Below are positions 39,565 through 50,800 of a stretch of 64,000 nucleotides of DNA, in pieces. Every line of letters begins with the position of its first letter. The stretch's first letter is position 1. The stretch spans positions 62,001-126,000 of the forward strand of contig CALNHX010003565.1 of assembly GCA_940337035.1 (NCBI GenBank), in the 5' to 3' direction. The notes under the pieces were generated by a model. The model was not told the origin of the DNA, made no database searches, and worked only from the letters and a program-made list of their open reading frames with translations. Position numbers and translations under genes: made by a program. The stretch is from Agriotes lineatus. Lineage: Eukaryota; Arthropoda; Insecta; Coleoptera; Elateridae.

Positions 39565-39860
39565 ATTTAAATAGACTAATTCGGTGTTGTCTTACAAGCC
39601 AACGTCTGATGCCATACCTGCAGGTATACAAGAACTGAATTAGAAGAGAACCGGGTCGGAACCATTCCGTGGTCAGCAGCTTCTCCTGACTTGAGCCTCG
39701 TTGAAAATCGAAATAGAACGTGCGGCACTTCGAAGTAGACTTCAAGTAGTGGAGCAGTTTTAGAAACATGGCAAATTGTCACTGAGAAATACGCATCCGA
39801 CCTAATTGCGGGTATTCCCCACGAACTTAATAAATGCTTGCAGATAAATAGCCTACGCAT
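39565..39860 (+). pseudogene. Tc1-like transposase C-terminal relic
   Basis: Reads QANV, stop, CHTCRYTRTELEENRVGT, then IPWSAASPDLSLVENRN, then LETWQIVTEKYASDLIAGIP and HELNKCL. These are the end of a Tc1 DDE domain (second Asp block decayed, P-W-x-A-x-S-P-D-L-x-x-x-E block preserved with its catalytic Glu) and the C-terminal helix. Stops and a frame shift show it is dead. Minus-strand frames here are shadows. Confidence 0.75.
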
Positions 39861-41183
39861 TAACAAGTAATAGCTATTTGTGCAACAAGTTCTAGAAGTG
39901 GATGTTTTTGCACCAGACATGAAAATTATGAAACGAAGCCGATGGCTGAGTTTCATAACATGTCTCGTGCATAAACACTTTTATTACGAGTTTGCACACA
40001 ATATTTTTTCTACGGCCTTAAATTTACAGTTATTAATCCATAAATGTCGATTTAACAAAGGTTTGCATTTATGACAGTTATAATTTATGTCATAGTAAAG
40101 AGATGGCCTTGGCGGCACATGTGACTGTTTCTGCAGCCGGTAGCTGTCAAAGTTAGTTATCAAAGGTAATTATAATAGTACACATTTGACTTTATTCATT
40201 ACATAATACTTTAATTATTTAAAAAAAACACTCTACCTCTAACGAAAGAAGTAACTAGAATAACTAGAATAACTTTATAACCTTACTTCCAGTTCAAAAT
40301 TCCAAATTCAATACCAGCTGTTTACTTTTAGCACATTGTCTAAAAGTAAACAGCTGATTTCACTTTTAACACGCTGATTTATAGAACGTAATTTTTAGTG
40401 AAACAAGCTAGTGTGTTAGAAGGCTTACTTTTAGTAGTGGTCGTAGAAAAAAACAAGTTGCTTTATATATAAAAAACGCCTCGAAAAAAAATCTCACGTC
40501 TAAAACGGAAAAACATCACTTTTCCCAACTTATTGTACAAATAGCTATTTCACTTCCCCAACCAACACTACGTAATAAAGGTGGAGCATGCGCTAGTAGA
40601 GCTGTCTCAATCTATCATGGTCTTTGTGAAGTGTCCTCAGTAGGTCATGTTTAGTTTTTGTGAAACTGACCTGACAACATTTCAGGTCTTATACTTTTTT
40701 TCTAATTTTGCCATATAAAGTGTCACTTGTCAAAACTGATTGATGTTTCATAACGTCATACTTTTCGTACCTAACTAGTTATGAAATGAAAATGATTCAC
40801 AACTAGTGATAAAAAAGTACATCTAATTGACATACGAAAAATCGAAAGTGCACCTACTTTTATTTGACACGACATTTATAATTTCTACAGTTCAAGGTCT
40901 AAAGAATAGTTTTTTTTCTCAAAATTATGAAAAATCTTTGTGTGACATTGCGGGATCTCGCCACGCTCATCCCGCAAAATCCCATTCTTTACACAAAATG
41001 AGGCATTTCTTAATTAGTTTTATAAATAGCTATTAAATTAGGTTATAATTTTTGACGGTTGATAAATATTTTTAGCTATAAGTAAAATAAGTATATTTGT
41101 CAAACGTCAAAAATTACAAGCTAATTCAGTTTGTCGGGTTAGTTTTACACAACTAAACATGATCTACCAGGGATACTTTTCCC
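39861..41183. other. Unassigned intergenic sequence with a hairpin
   Basis: Only the hairpin at 40315-40356 was recognised. Confidence 0.4.
40315..40356. repeat. Perfect 17-bp inverted repeat
   Basis: CAGCTGTTTACTTTTAG, 8-base loop, and the exact complement. Probably the joined ends of a decayed MITE; no duplication found. Confidence 0.7.
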
Positions 41184-41930
41184 AACGGTCTAGGACGTTT
41201 AGGCGCGATTCTTTAGGGGCGCATCTTTAGGCGCGCACTTTTAGGCGCGAGCGCTTTAGACGCGGACGCTATTAGGCGCCTGAACGTTTAGGCGCCGCAA
41301 CTTTAGGCGCGGGGACACTTAGGCGCCACATGAAAGAAATTCACATTATTCTTGATTTTAAAACTTGTTAGGTAATTATTGCAGTAATTAATGTTGAAGA
41401 AAAATTCAAACTTTCATAAACAATATGTATTTGGCGCTTTTACGAGCCTTCATCAGTTTTAAAGTTTTACAAATTTACATATTTAATTTACATTGTATGG
41501 ATTATGAAAAATGAGTTATTTACATTTTCTATATGGGTAGTTTAACGTGTTCGAATTATACACACCATATAATTTCCCCACGTTAAACTATCCATATACA
41601 AAATGTAAATAACTTTTTGTTCATAATCGATAAAATGTAAATTCAACATATAAATTTGTACAACTTTACACTGAACACTGAACACACTGAAGAAGGCTTG
41701 TAAAAAGCTGAATATATACTGTTTATGAAGTTTGAATTTTTCTTCAACATGAATGACTGCAATAATTACCTAACAAAAAATTTTAAAATCAAGAATAATG
41801 TGAATTTCTTTCATGTGGCGCCTAAAGTTCCGGCGCCTAAACGTCCAGGCGCCTAATAGCGTCAGCGTCTAAAATCTTCGCGCCTAAAAGCTCGCGCCTA
41901 ATAATGCGCGCTTAAACGTCCCTTTCCGTT
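41184..41930. mobile_element. Large foldback with iterated TTTAGGCGC words
   Basis: Outer 150 bp of each arm is built from 9-12-bp phrases of TTTAGGCGC type (left) and GCGCCTAAA type (right). The inner arms of about 200 bp (AAGAAATTCACATTATTCTTG and on) are also complementary, meeting near 41560. Total about 750 bp, almost fully palindromic. Confidence 0.75.
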
Positions 41931-41934
41931 TTCC

Positions 41935-42060
41935 CAAGGACCACTACTCATGTCCATTGCGCTTGGGATTAGGACTCGTACTATCGCACTCGTCCTAATG
42001 GTACCAAAGCGCAATGGGCATTCATGACACCAACGCAAAAATAGTCTACATAACTTTGAC
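41935..42060. mobile_element. MITE with CATTGCGCTTGGGATTAGGA arms, copy 1
   Basis: Short palindrome: ACTACTCATGTCCATTGCGC mirrored by GCGCAATGGGCATTCATGAC. It abuts the TTTAGGCGC foldback. A second copy lies at 50758-50909. Confidence 0.65.
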
Positions 42061-43240
42061 TACTCATGGTATTATAAGTGATTATTTCATTGCCGACTTC
42101 TAGCATTTTCATGACGATTTCAAGAAAAATACAGTTTGGTTCACTTACAACATACCTAGCTGTCCGACATATTTATTTCAATTTTTAAACTGCTGCAGGG
42201 TGTTATAAATTCTTCAATATTTAAAAAATCTGAATCTACACAGAACTACCATTGCCATATAGATGTAATTTTAGCAGATGTTCATGCATAGAGGGTCTGT
42301 CCGTATTTATAAATATGTAGGCACATACATTGTAATTTAGCATAAAAGTGGCGTTTTAAAAATCCCTACTCCCTACCTTTTCTGAATAGTACTGGAGGTA
42401 TTTGTAAAAAAGCGGCACATAACCGCCGATAAATTTTAATATTAACTGATAAATATGCCGAAAAGCATCCCGGAAATCGTTACCCTCTCCTTTCGACGTG
42501 ACGAAATGACCGCTGCGGGACAGAGGGACGCGTTGGCACGCATCAAGGTGTTCGTGGTGCCGTCCCGAACGGAACTTTTTTAAGACATATGTATTGCGGA
42601 TGGACATTCTTCAGTCATTAACCCTTCGAGTGCAACGTCCGCGGTTTGTCGGGTGGCCTAACAAGCGTTAGGATGGCAGTCGCCTTGTCACGCATTACGC
42701 ACCATTCCAAATTGCCCGCCAAGGTTAGCGGCGTCACTCTATGTTAACGTGGTCGCATTTGGTGGTTATCTAGTTAATAAGTTGGCAAGAGGACGACCCA
42801 ACCGCCAGCGTCAACCACACGTGCATTTGTAGAAAGTGTGCACGGCGCCCTTAATTGAATTTTGGCGCTGCTATCGATTTTTCCGGGTTGGCTGATGCTG
42901 TTTTCCGTCTTTTTAGGGCAGGTCGACTTTCATGAATGAATGAAACGCGTGGCCGTGCATGCCCCATTTTCGATTTAGTTCAATGGTCACTCATCTGTCA
43001 AACTGCGCTAAAATCGTTTGCATGTTATGGAGCAATTACAATGAATTAATTAATGCAGTCGGAAAGGAGCGTCGGGCACAATTAAAAAGTTGTTGCGAGC
43101 AGCAGTTCTATAAAATTGAAAGTTCTTCTGGTCCACAGTTTGACGAATGTAGTATATTTTATTTTATGGCATAATTTAAAAAGAAATAAGCTAATTCGTT
43201 AATTTGTTCATTATCTTTAGCCCCCTTACCCTTGGGTATT
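42061..43240. other. Unassigned, with a GC/CpG-rich block at 42440-42960
   Basis: The block is clearly richer in CpG than its surroundings. It could be an unmethylated promoter or non-coding first exon, for instance of the ZFAND-like gene 4.7 kb downstream, but no splice or TATA signal supports this directly. Confidence 0.3.
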
Positions 43241-43485
43241 GAGGACCATCCATACTGTGCCGGAAGCGCAACATAGGTAATGAGCCGCACACGACGTACA
43301 TTACCTTCTCCCACATCCAAACAAACCACACGCTCGACAACTCTAATCTCAACTTGCAGTTAACTGAACTACTGAGTGCAAATCCATTCCCGCTCCAAGA
43401 AAATTTTCGGCTACCTACGGCCAGTCAGATTTGAACCCATGTCCAATTCGTTGTTATGCAAGCTGCTAACCCACCCAGATAGTCC
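43241..43485 (-). mobile_element. Probable tRNA-headed SINE
   Basis: The minus strand at 43485-43409 reads CTGGGTGGGTTAGCAGCTTG, then GCATAACAACG and GGGTTCAAATCTGAC: spaced like a tRNA A box, anticodon arm and B box. The body continues to about 43241. No target duplication was found. Confidence 0.45.
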
Positions 43486-43734
43486 GTTTTGTTTTTGTTT
43501 CACATTATTTTAAGAAAGTTTCAGAAAACAACTTCGCCAGAGGATCTCTAAAGGGGTTAGCTATACAAACATATGTACAATATGAATATACATAATACTT
43601 TTGGAATAGATATTCGTAACTTTTGATTTTTCCAAATAGTCAGTTTGGGGTTCTGGAAAAATGACCTGGTAAAGTAGAATACTAAAATAACAGATGCTAA
43701 ATTTATTAAAGATGTAACCTTTTAACATTCGTTA

Positions 43735-44560
43735 ATAATATAAAAAGGATTTATGTGCAGCAATCATAAATGTATATGTCCTATTCGCATGCACTGTAAT
43801 CTGTGTTTGACCATAAATAGCACATTTGGCACTGGCCATTCTCGCCTTGTTAATGTTCACTGAATTTTTGGCCACAGAATAAACAGTCGCTTTTTGGGTT
43901 TTCTCTTCAATTATATTCGTCCTCATCTTCTGAACTTTCTTGAATAGAACTTTCGACTTGGACTAAGACACGGTTTCGTTTGCTTCAGCTTCTGCCGTTT
44001 AAGACGCTTGGTTGTGCTCTCCTGCTTCATTTGACATATTCCTTGGACAGCTTTCTTCTTTTCTGAAGAAATGCTCAAAGATGCTTGAAGTGTGTCTTTA
44101 TTGGTTGTAGACGTAACAATCTTAGCATTTCCGCTTTTGTGACGAGTGCCTTGTTCTTTTTTTTTGTAATGGTGCAGGCAACATGTCTGCAGAAAACACT
44201 GTAGTATCAGTTCGAGGTGCCACATTTTCAACTGCATCTGCAATATGTTTGCAATGGTTGTTTTTATCATATTCTTCTGCTTGCGTAGCAGCTATGAAGT
44301 CTTCTTCAGAATTCCAGTTATGCTAAATCCTCGCACAGCTCTGTCTCTTAACTGAACTGTTAGATAAGCTCTTGCAATGAGTTCTGATACATCAAAATGT
44401 GTAGCAGCCCGTTGATGTATAAAAGGATTTTAATGCGCCCAACATAGTTTTATCTAAGGGCTGTAATTTATGCATGGTGTGAGGAGGTGGCAGTGTCTAA
44501 AGAGAGATGATCTTGGAACATAACATTAAAGTTCTTAGCTGCTTTTAAGTACCCCATTTT
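43735..44560 (-). pseudogene. pogo/Tigger-like transposase C-terminal relic
   Basis: From 44560 downward over several frames: LPPPHTMHKLQPLDKTMLGA and LKSFYTSTGC (the last DDE-domain block, S/T-H-x-L-Q-P-L-D), then EEDFIAATQAEEY, a low-complexity Lys/Ser linker, and a cysteine-bearing tail (CLFCGQKFSE, GQCQMCYLW) like the C-terminal zinc motif of Tigger/jerky-type transposases. Many frame breaks. The N-terminal DNA-binding part is not visible. Frames at 43732-43926 and 43923-44270 are off-register pieces of it. Confidence 0.7.
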
Positions 44561-44730
44561 TTCAGTTGCAACTGCTTCTACAGCCTTCTGCATGTCTTCC
44601 TTCTTTCATACCTGTTCTATTTTTTTTGTCGCTTAGTTGCCATAACGTACTGTTAAATAAACTGAAAATTGTTATTGCAATCACGGAGTTTGTATTTTTG
44701 CTGATGGTTGAGTAATGAACATTGTAGAGA

Positions 44731-44917
44731 TATAGTCCATTTACTTGACATCTGCACTGTCAAACTGACATTATGTTAGCACCACTGCTATTTTTCATAT
44801 TTTAACAATTAAATTACTGTACAGTCTAATAAAAAATACATTATTTTTGAGGTATAGTCAAGACATTTTTTTTTAAATTTTACATTGACAGTGCAGATGT
44901 CAAGTAAATGGACTATA
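44731..44917. mobile_element. MITE of 187 bp with 32-bp perfect ends
   Basis: TATAGTCCATTTACTTGACA and TCTGCACTGTCAA at the left, exact complement at the right. Likely Tc1/mariner-type (TA at both edges). Confidence 0.75.
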
Positions 44918-44950
44918 AGTTCTTACATTTATATTGTACCAATAAAAATA

Positions 44951-45280
44951 CAGTACAACCTCGTTAAGTCGGACCAGCCGGGACCGCAGCCGATTCGGCA
45001 TATCGAAAATCCGGCATATCGAAAATCCGGGTTAGCCGGAAAAAGAGCAGAAAAAAATGAAAAATGAAAATATACTTTCAATAATTACCTTTATTATGGA
45101 GAAAAACACTTTTAAAATATTGACACATCACAATACAACAAAAAAATACAACTGTTGATTGTACAGGTATGTATAATGTCTAATTTTTGCGGAAAAAGCT
45201 TCTGTTTACGTTTTTCCTAAACCGGTCCGGGTTACCCGGAGATCCGACTTACAGGGGGTCGACTGAACGAGGTTGTACTG
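44951..45280. mobile_element. pogo/Tigger-type MITE, 330 bp
   Basis: Ends CAGTACAACCTCGTTNAGTC and complement, with TA at 44949-44950 and 45281-45282. The repeated CATATCGAAAATCCGG words and the general CAGTnnAACCTCG terminus are typical of Tigger-type elements. It lies close to the pogo/Tigger relic, which may be its relative. Confidence 0.75.
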
Positions 45281-45739
45281 TACTACATTTTTGATTACAT
45301 GTGTCATAGTAACCATTCCAAACAAACTTAGAGCGTAAACCCCTCTTTGAAACAATAAAAACCCTCAAAATTAGGACGATTTGTTAAAATTACACTTATT
45401 ATTACACACTACTGTCACATGACTGATATCATCCAATGACAACCGTGCATTTTTTTAAAATCGACCAATCCCGAACTGATTACCTGGTAAGCGCCTTATG
45501 GATAATTGCCAAGCTATAAGCGCCCTAGTGCTGATTATCGACCCTGTAGATGGTGTCATTATTGGAAGTAGCAATACAAGAAACAAGCAATTTTTTGGCA
45601 TTATTAGATCAATTTTAAATCATAATTCGTATACGGCTTTTGTGTAATAATCTTCAAACGCGGGTAACACACTTACATAAAATTTGCCCGTGCCAAGAGT
45701 CATCGTGCTGGTTGCCCTTAGAAAACTGCCCTCAGGACA

Positions 45740-46261
45740 GTTGTAAAAAATACAAGTGAAACGTTCCGTAGAATGTAGGCATTGTGGGTGGAGCTACATT
45801 TTAAAAGTCTAATTTAATTACCATATTTAATGTCACAATTTTTGTGATTCTTTACAAAGCAGCTCGGCATTCTTTCAACTTGATCAATTCGCTTCTAAAA
45901 ATCACGTATAAAAGGTTGATGTATACTGAACAAGAACAAGAACCATTTTGATTTAATTTAAGAATTATCCCAAACTATTTGCTTTACAAATACCGTTATT
46001 TGTTTTATACGTTTGGCAGCACTGAAGTGGTTGATGACGTTGTCTATGTCATATTTGAGGTTAGGTTTTGTGTCAGATTGACGAAAAACCTAACCTGTTA
46101 ACCGTAAATTTGACATGGACTGAGTGCCAGCAACAATATACTTCAGTGCTGCCATGATGGATTTCCCGAGTAGGGGATTGGGGATTGGCTGACTTCGCCC
46201 CTCTACTCTCTGAATGACTGCGCACCTCTGGGAACATTTCACCTTGTATTCTTTACACCAT
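45740..46261. mobile_element. Composite MITE copy B carrying a FAM1 unit
   Basis: Left AATACAAGTGAAACGTTCCG, right end complementary (ACCTTGTATTCTTTACACC). It is longer than copy A by sequence left of the FAM1 unit, part of which reappears inverted right of FAM1 copy 6 (53525-53620). Confidence 0.65.
46010..46154. repeat. FAM1 MITE, copy 5, inside a larger MITE
   Basis: Left end CGTTTGGCAGCACTGAAGT preceded by TA; right end ACTTCAGTGCTGCCA. It occupies the equivalent internal position of the composite MITE 45740-46261. Confidence 0.7.
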
Positions 46262-46540
46262 GATGAAAACTACCTAATTAAAATTCAGTAGTATCCCATG
46301 TAAATAATGAAGTGTCAAATCAATTTGTCAGAAAAATGGATGCTCGCTTCGGCAAAAATTATCAATTTAAGAACTTGTCTTCCCAGATTCATCGGGACCA
46401 AGGATAAATCCTTATAATTTTGATAAACAATAACTCGAGGCACAGCCTCGGGTTATTTCTTAAAGGCAGTGCACTTTCGGGTTGTTATTTGTCAAAATGA
46501 TTCTGAGTTATTATGGCTACCCTTGGTAAATTATAACTGA

Positions 46541-46880
46541 CTAGCAGTCCAGTGAGACAAATGTCTCATTTAATACAACAAAAAAGACCGTTTTGCAAAT
46601 AGAACGCGTATTCACCACACGTACGTATATGACGTCATTGTTGGTAGCAAACTACCAGTCGCATTCGCCTTGATAAAATTTGCCTAGAATATAACCTAAA
46701 AAGTTGGGATTAGGATAATTATTACGATAATAATTAGTGTTAGAGACTGAAATTCGGTTCCTGACCTGACATGACCATTCCAAACATATAACTTTCATAA
46801 CTTTTATCTCTATCTCTTACGGTTTGGCTGCTGAAACAGCGTCCCGGACGGACGGACAGACAAGTCTATTAGATAAAGGA
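46541..46880 (-). mobile_element. Third Helitron-type unit, single copy
   Basis: Reverse orientation: TCC end at 46880 (flanked by A), CTAG end at 46541 (flanked by T), and stem-loop GAGACATTTGTCTC at the same distance. 340 bp with one internal block, so it may approximate the basic unit. Confidence 0.7.
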
Positions 46881-47625
46881 TAATTTCAGATTTTGTTTAA
46901 AAAAAAAATTCAAGCAAACTTCAAAATTGCGTAGCACGCCTTTTACGAAATCCATAAGGTTGACAATGAATGCATATTTACAAATATTTAAGGGTGATAA
47001 TAAGACAGTTACAAACTTAACTTACCACCACAGTTATTACAATTTGCAGTGTCATGTTTACAGTTATTTTGAGGTTATATTTCAGAAAACTAGCACCACC
47101 TGCACAACAAGTTACCATACATAAAGGGCTGAATAACACAGTAACTAGAATTTGGATGTCGCTATCAGTTTAGTTGCAATGGTGGTATTCCAGAGTCGAT
47201 CTATTCCAGATTGACCTATTTTACTCTGCAATTCTACATAATGCACAAATTACAAATTAATTTAGAATCTGACAGTTCTTGGTATACTTAATTTTGGTGT
47301 AAAAACAAAATTGTAAACATCTTCACAAACAAATGGTTGTTTATTCATTTCCATAGCAACATACACTTTCATTTCTATTGACAAAAGTTGAACTTTCAAG
47401 GTACCCTAGTATGAAAATAGCTATTTTCATCTTATATACCAGTTGAAAAAATTATAAATGGTTAAATTTTTGACCATTTTGAAATACTGCTTGTATTTTT
47501 TATTCTAGTCTAAGTTTGGTTGTAATAAGATCTCTATAAGTTTTAGTGGGCAATGCAAATGCTCAAACCGTTTCACATTTCAGCTGTTGTCTATTGTACA
47601 CTTAACATTTGTTGTATTGTTACAG
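46881..47625. other. Unassigned sequence upstream of the ZFAND-like exon
   Basis: No promoter element could be identified; the first visible gene exon starts with an acceptor, so the true promoter lies further upstream. Confidence 0.35.
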
Positions 47626-47846
47626 GTGAATCAATCTTCTGGCAGGCAATCGTGACAGGGGCTCAACAGAACTAGCATTTTCAGTGGGAACGTGCAATAA
47701 ATAGATACTACTTCCCTGGCGTAGCAGTATAGGTCGGTAACACCAAAATGGAACGCGAGTCCAACCCCATGCAGGCCCTGTGCCGATCAGGCTGTGGATT
47801 TTACGGCAGCCCCGCAACTGATGGTCTATGTTCGTTATGTTACAAG
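47626..47846 (+). CDS. ZFAND-like exon A: 5' UTR tail plus A20 finger
   Basis: A pyrimidine-containing acceptor TTGTATTGTTACAG ends at 47625. Bases 47626-47747 are leader, the start codon is 47748, and the donor GTGAGG is at 47847. Only 33 codons, one A20 zinc finger. Confidence 0.85.
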
Positions 47847-50800
47847 GTGAGGATGGAAACTCTTTATTTAAGATATATTTTGAACAAGAATGTTCAGTAT
47901 TAATTGAAAATGCTGAAAAAGTACACTTGCGGCAACCATTAATTATCATTTCAGGCATCAGGCATCTTCACATAAGCGCTTGTTTTACATTATATCTTTA
48001 CGTAGAAACTTCGTTTAATTTCTATACTACAGCGATGTGTAGAAACTTGAATAGTATAAATAAGAAAAATCACTTCAGCTTTTGCACTAAAAATTTATTT
48101 TTAAACTAATTCTGGGCCAGTTTTCTCTTCAATAGTAGATCCTAGATCTGGTGTACCAGAAAAATTTCTATATTGTCGACTTCATATTAGTCTGTTAGTG
48201 TTAGTAGATTAGTACTGTTGTCACTTAAATCATAACCTAAAAAAAGATGTTTTTAGTTGAAGTTGTTGCTACTTTCGTCTATAAAAAGTAGGTTTACACA
48301 AAACTTTTTGTTCTTTTCATATGTTTCAAATAGTCACAACCATACATGTATTACTTCTATATTGCTAGTAGGGTCTGAGAACGGGCGAAAACATTACGGC
48401 ACCGACATAGTCTCACTCTTGAGTATTACGCGTCTCGTGCGCATGCCGGAGAATTTGAACTCCACCTTAAGAAGCGAATTTTAAACTTTACCGTGAGGTT
48501 CACTTCCTCACCGCTCGGACGACGCGCTTGCTCATAGCTCACCAAATACATCGAAGAGTTGGTTGTCTGTCTCACTTACGCTGTGATCTTTCCGCTTACA
48601 GGCGCTAGTAATATAGAAGTACCTAATACATATATGGTCACAACACATTTTTATTGGATGTTAGCAACGCTCTTATCACAACTTTCACACCACCTGCACA
48701 CGATTTATGACTTGGACATTAAATTTTTCAAGCTGAAGTTAATATTGAAATTTTTACAAACTGAGGTTTCTAGAAGAAAAAGTGCCAAGTATTTTGAATA
48801 CTACCAATGTGGCTTTTATATGTATGATTTAGTATGCACATCAAACAGTACATTATATACATCTAATCGCACTACAGTCCAATTTGGGCCTTGGCCTCCT
48901 CTATCTTCTGCCTGCAACTTTCCCGATCACCAGTGCTGCTTTCCAATTGTGTACTGCGAGCATGGTTCTTGTGTTGCTTTATATCATGTCTTCCAAGCGT
49001 GCTCCTGGTCTTCTTACCGATCTTTGGCCTTCCATCTTTTTCTCCAGTACTTTTTTTGCAATTCTTGTCACTTTCATTTGCTATAAGTGTTCTGCCCATT
49101 TCAGTAATTTTGTGTAGATGGGAACATCAGCCTCTACGTAAAGTTGATACAGGCAGACCTCACCGTTCGCGGGGGTTACGTTCCAGAAGAATGCCGCGAA
49201 GCGCAAAACCACGATGCGCAAGTAAACACATAAATGATAAAAACAGGGTTAGGTTCCATAAACTAGATTTATTTATAGTATGCAACCTAAAAAAATGGAA
49301 ACATTTTCGGCAGAAACGTTCGAGAAGACAGTAAACCTTGAACTAAAATTTCATACGTAACATAAGTCTGCCACTTGAATCTAGAGCTGGAATGTCCATT
49401 TGTTTATTCAAGTTATAATTTATTTCAGGTCCAATTTGGTAATAAGAGATTCAAAGGAATAGGCTCGATAGGTGTGTTTACAAGTTTGTGATAAACAATG
49501 TTATTTAGGTGTTTATGACATAAACCGCATACCTCTGCTTTATTTACTTAGTGTGTGAAAGTTGAAACAGTTAACGTTGGCAATTCCATTCGCCAACGGC
49601 AATGCAATCCATGAACGGCATGGAAGCACATAAGTGTGCCCTGCGTAAAATCAAATCAGTGAAACGCAAATCCGCAAACGGCAAGGTCTGCCTGTGTAAC
49701 TCATGGTTATATCTACTTCGCCATTGACCATTGTCGTTAATTGGTCCATGTCTCGCTTCCATAGCAAAGTACTGCTCTTATTATGGTTTTGTATAATTTT
49801 AATTTTGTGGTTTGGTTGACGTTTCCCAATTTTATTACATGTGATAGACAGAGCCGGAGTAAGGATATGTGAGGCCCAGGGCTAAATTTGTTTAAGAGGC
49901 CCCATTCCCATTTATGCAACGAGTATAAAGGGATCTAGATTATTAGAAACTGCACTAGATTATAACCTTTGAATCTTTTCGAGGCCCCCGAAATTCGGTG
50001 GCCCGGGGCTGCAGCCCCCTTAGCCCCCCCCCCCCTTAATCTGGCTCTGGTGATAGATCGAAATATGCTGTGTTTGCATTGGCAAATCTTCTTCGTATTA
50101 CGTTTCAAACAGTACATTAGGTAGGTTAATATTAATGTGATTGGTCATGAATAAAGATTATATAAATATTCATTTGAACAGTAGGTCTTTTAAATTCTAC
50201 GAAAGAGAGAGAGAGAGAGAGAGAGAGAGATTAGTGAGTATAGACTAATGTACATGGTAATGTAAGTCAGTGATAATGTTTCGTAATTCATTTTCAAATT
50301 GAAATTATTATTTTTTGGTCTTGTTAAAGTATCGTTGTTAGGATTAGGTATTTTGTGACAAAACTAATATTTATGCTAGAAGAGACCTCTCAGTATACCG
50401 CATTAAATTTTATAAACCTAATTTGTAACTTTTACACCTCAGGTTTAAAATAAAAAAATTCAAATTGTCTTAACACAAAAATTAAGTGGACTATTCAATT
50501 CACCTGTCATTTGTCAAAAAGTGGCCAATGAAAATCCAGAATTCTGACGTTTCTTGACCAATCAAAAAAATATCAGTGGATATATCTTCCTAGAAGGTAT
50601 TCAAGTGACTATTTTTAACAAATGCGATTTTTATTAGAAAAAGTCAATATTAGTGTTCTGTTACTATAGAAATTGCGTAGTTTATTGCTAGATTTACTGA
50701 AAACTAATTTGAAAAGGTAGTTTGGTTCATTAAATAGTCCCTCGAATACCATTCTTAGTCAAAGTTAAGTAGATTATTTTTGCGGTGGTATCACTACTCA

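Larger units (their letters stand above)
48880..50110 (-). pseudogene. Non-LTR RT C-terminal relic split by two MITEs
   Basis: From 50110 downward: CQCKHSI, then (after the hAT MITE) LSHVIKLGNVNQTTKLKLYK and TIIRAVLCYGSETWTN, then DNGQWRSRYNHELH, then (after the second MITE) IYTKLLKWAEHL, KMEGQRSVRRPGARLED and NWKAALVIGKVAGRR. This is the region after the RT palm in craniofacial-type/RTE-like elements, with several frame breaks and a deletion after SETWTN. Confidence 0.75.

Noticed and set aside
48559..49086. 175-codon plus-strand ORF
   Set aside because: It has no family resemblance, overlaps the antisense of the RT relic at its 3' half, and starts in intron sequence.
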